Origin: an uncultured bacterium
Lineage (GTDB): Bacteria; Bacillota; Clostridia; Lachnospirales; Lachnospiraceae
Assembly: GCA_946543095.1 (NCBI GenBank)
Contig: CAMNLO010000061.1
Span: forward strand, 1 to 8,181
DNA length: 8,181 nt
Direction: 5' to 3'
The notes under the pieces were generated by a model that was given only the letters and a program-made list of their open reading frames with translations, made no database searches and was not told the origin of the DNA. The translations under genes were made by a program, and so were the position numbers. This document shows positions 7,792 through 8,181 of this stretch, one piece after another (the stretch's first letter is position 1; every line of letters begins with the position of its first letter).

Positions 7792-8181
7792 TATCGTATA
7801 CTATACTCCCTTTCTATTCCGTCCAGTATCGAAAATCTTGTCAGGTTCCCAAGATAGCGTTCCACGATCTCAAATACCACCACATCCGGAGACGCCTCCC
7901 GGAGGACCTGCTCATTGTGGTCATAATAGATCACCATCCTGCTGCGTTCAAAATTGCAGGCCACATAGGGGAACATCAGCGTGGAGAAGGAATCCCCGAT
8001 CAGCAAAAGCCCTTTGCCGTTTTCTATGGAGGAGCTGCCCTTCATATCCGTCACCAGGTCATTCACCTGTACCTCCAGCTGATATGGCGAATAGCCGTAG
8101 GGGTTATAAACAGGCACATCCTGAAGGACCCCGGATAAGCCCATCTGATTTGCCAGATCCTCATGAAAAGGCTCCCCCTCC
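7791..8181 (-). CDS. SGNH/AlgX-AlgJ-like protein, C-terminal part only
   Basis: The frame is open to the right edge and gives 129 C-terminal residues before a TAA at 7791-7793. A methionine codon at 8144 lies inside the frame, but 12 sense codons precede it without a stop, so the true start is outside the window. The visible part holds the motif GLLLIGDSFS, whose Ser (codon 7989-7991) is the expected SGNH nucleophile. About 35 residues later comes PDVVVFEIVERYL, a pattern typical of the AlgX/AlgJ and DHHW-like SGNH group. In AlgX the Asp-x-His pair of the triad precedes the GDS serine; here it would lie upstream of the edge and cannot be checked. Known relatives are exported or membrane-anchored and transfer acetyl groups to polysaccharide, often beside an MBOAT acyltransferase gene. 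The stop overlaps the DegV start. DHHW family membership is the main alternative. Superfamily call is good; substrate is unknown. Confidence 0.75.
   Translation of the reverse strand, partial: EGEPFHEDLANQMGLSGVLQDVPVYNPYGYSPYQLEVQVNDLVTDMKGSSSIENGKGLLLIGDSFSTLMFPYVACNFERSRMVIYYDHNEQVLREASPDVVVFEIVERYLGNLTRFSILDGIEREYSIR
7806..7813 (-). promoter_or_regulatory. Possible ribosome binding site of the DegV gene
   Basis: The minus strand reads AAAGGGAG within the last codons of the SGNH gene, 14 bases before the DegV ATG at 7791. The spacing is long, as at the HD-GYP gene, so the TAATG stop-start overlap probably contributes through re-initiation. The ATG itself is well supported because the conserved DSSCDL motif begins nine residues in. 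Confidence 0.4.

Noticed and set aside
8142..8144. ATG as the start of a 117-residue protein
   Set aside because: The frame continues open to the window edge, and the SGNH fold needs sequence upstream of it, so this is an internal methionine of a longer protein.
1..8181. CRISPR, insertion sequence, phage, defence or toxin-antitoxin content
   Set aside because: No direct repeats, terminal inverted repeats, transposase, integrase or nuclease motifs were seen, and base composition looks even across the window.

Overview
The window is almost wall-to-wall coding and every supportable gene lies on the minus strand, so transcription runs from high to low coordinates. Five genes are visible, in this order of transcription: the 3' end of an SGNH/AlgX-like membrane-associated protein gene (7791-8181, start beyond the right edge), a DegV-family lipid-binding protein (6886-7791), a very large hybrid histidine kinase (3239-6856), an HD-GYP membrane protein (1116-3242), and the 5' part of a secreted or membrane-anchored regulator-propeller protein (1-1119, C-terminus beyond the left edge). 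GC content looks like the mid-fifties by eye. The DegV gene, Gram-positive-like GGAGG-type ribosome sites, the large sensor proteins and the general protein style suggest a Clostridia member, probably a Lachnospiraceae-like gut anaerobe. This is a judgement from style, not a database result.

The genes are packed as a single operon. The SGNH and DegV genes share one base (TAATG), and 29 bases separate DegV from the kinase. The kinase and HD-GYP genes overlap by ATGA, and so do the HD-GYP and propeller genes. The only non-coding stretch is the 29-base gap at 6857-6885, which holds a ribosome binding site for the kinase. I see no terminator, promoter, RNA gene, repeat array, insertion sequence or CRISPR array.

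Functionally, the left 6.9 kb is a three-protein signalling unit. Each protein has a different sensory input. The kinase joins a ten-helix membrane region to an extracellular dCache domain. The HD-GYP protein joins a six-helix, ECF-S-component-like membrane region to an extracellular Cache-like domain and a HAMP. The third protein begins a beta-propeller of regulator-propeller repeats behind a signal peptide. Recognised outputs are a phosphorelay (HisKA, HATPase, receiver, HPt) and an apparently intact HD-GYP phosphodiesterase for cyclic dinucleotides. The output of the propeller protein is outside the window.

The right end links this unit to lipid or acyl chemistry: DegV proteins bind fatty acids, and AlgX/AlgJ-like SGNH proteins acetylate exported polysaccharides. 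A reasonable but unproven reading is a cell-surface or exopolysaccharide locus with an embedded cyclic-di-GMP and phosphorelay control module.
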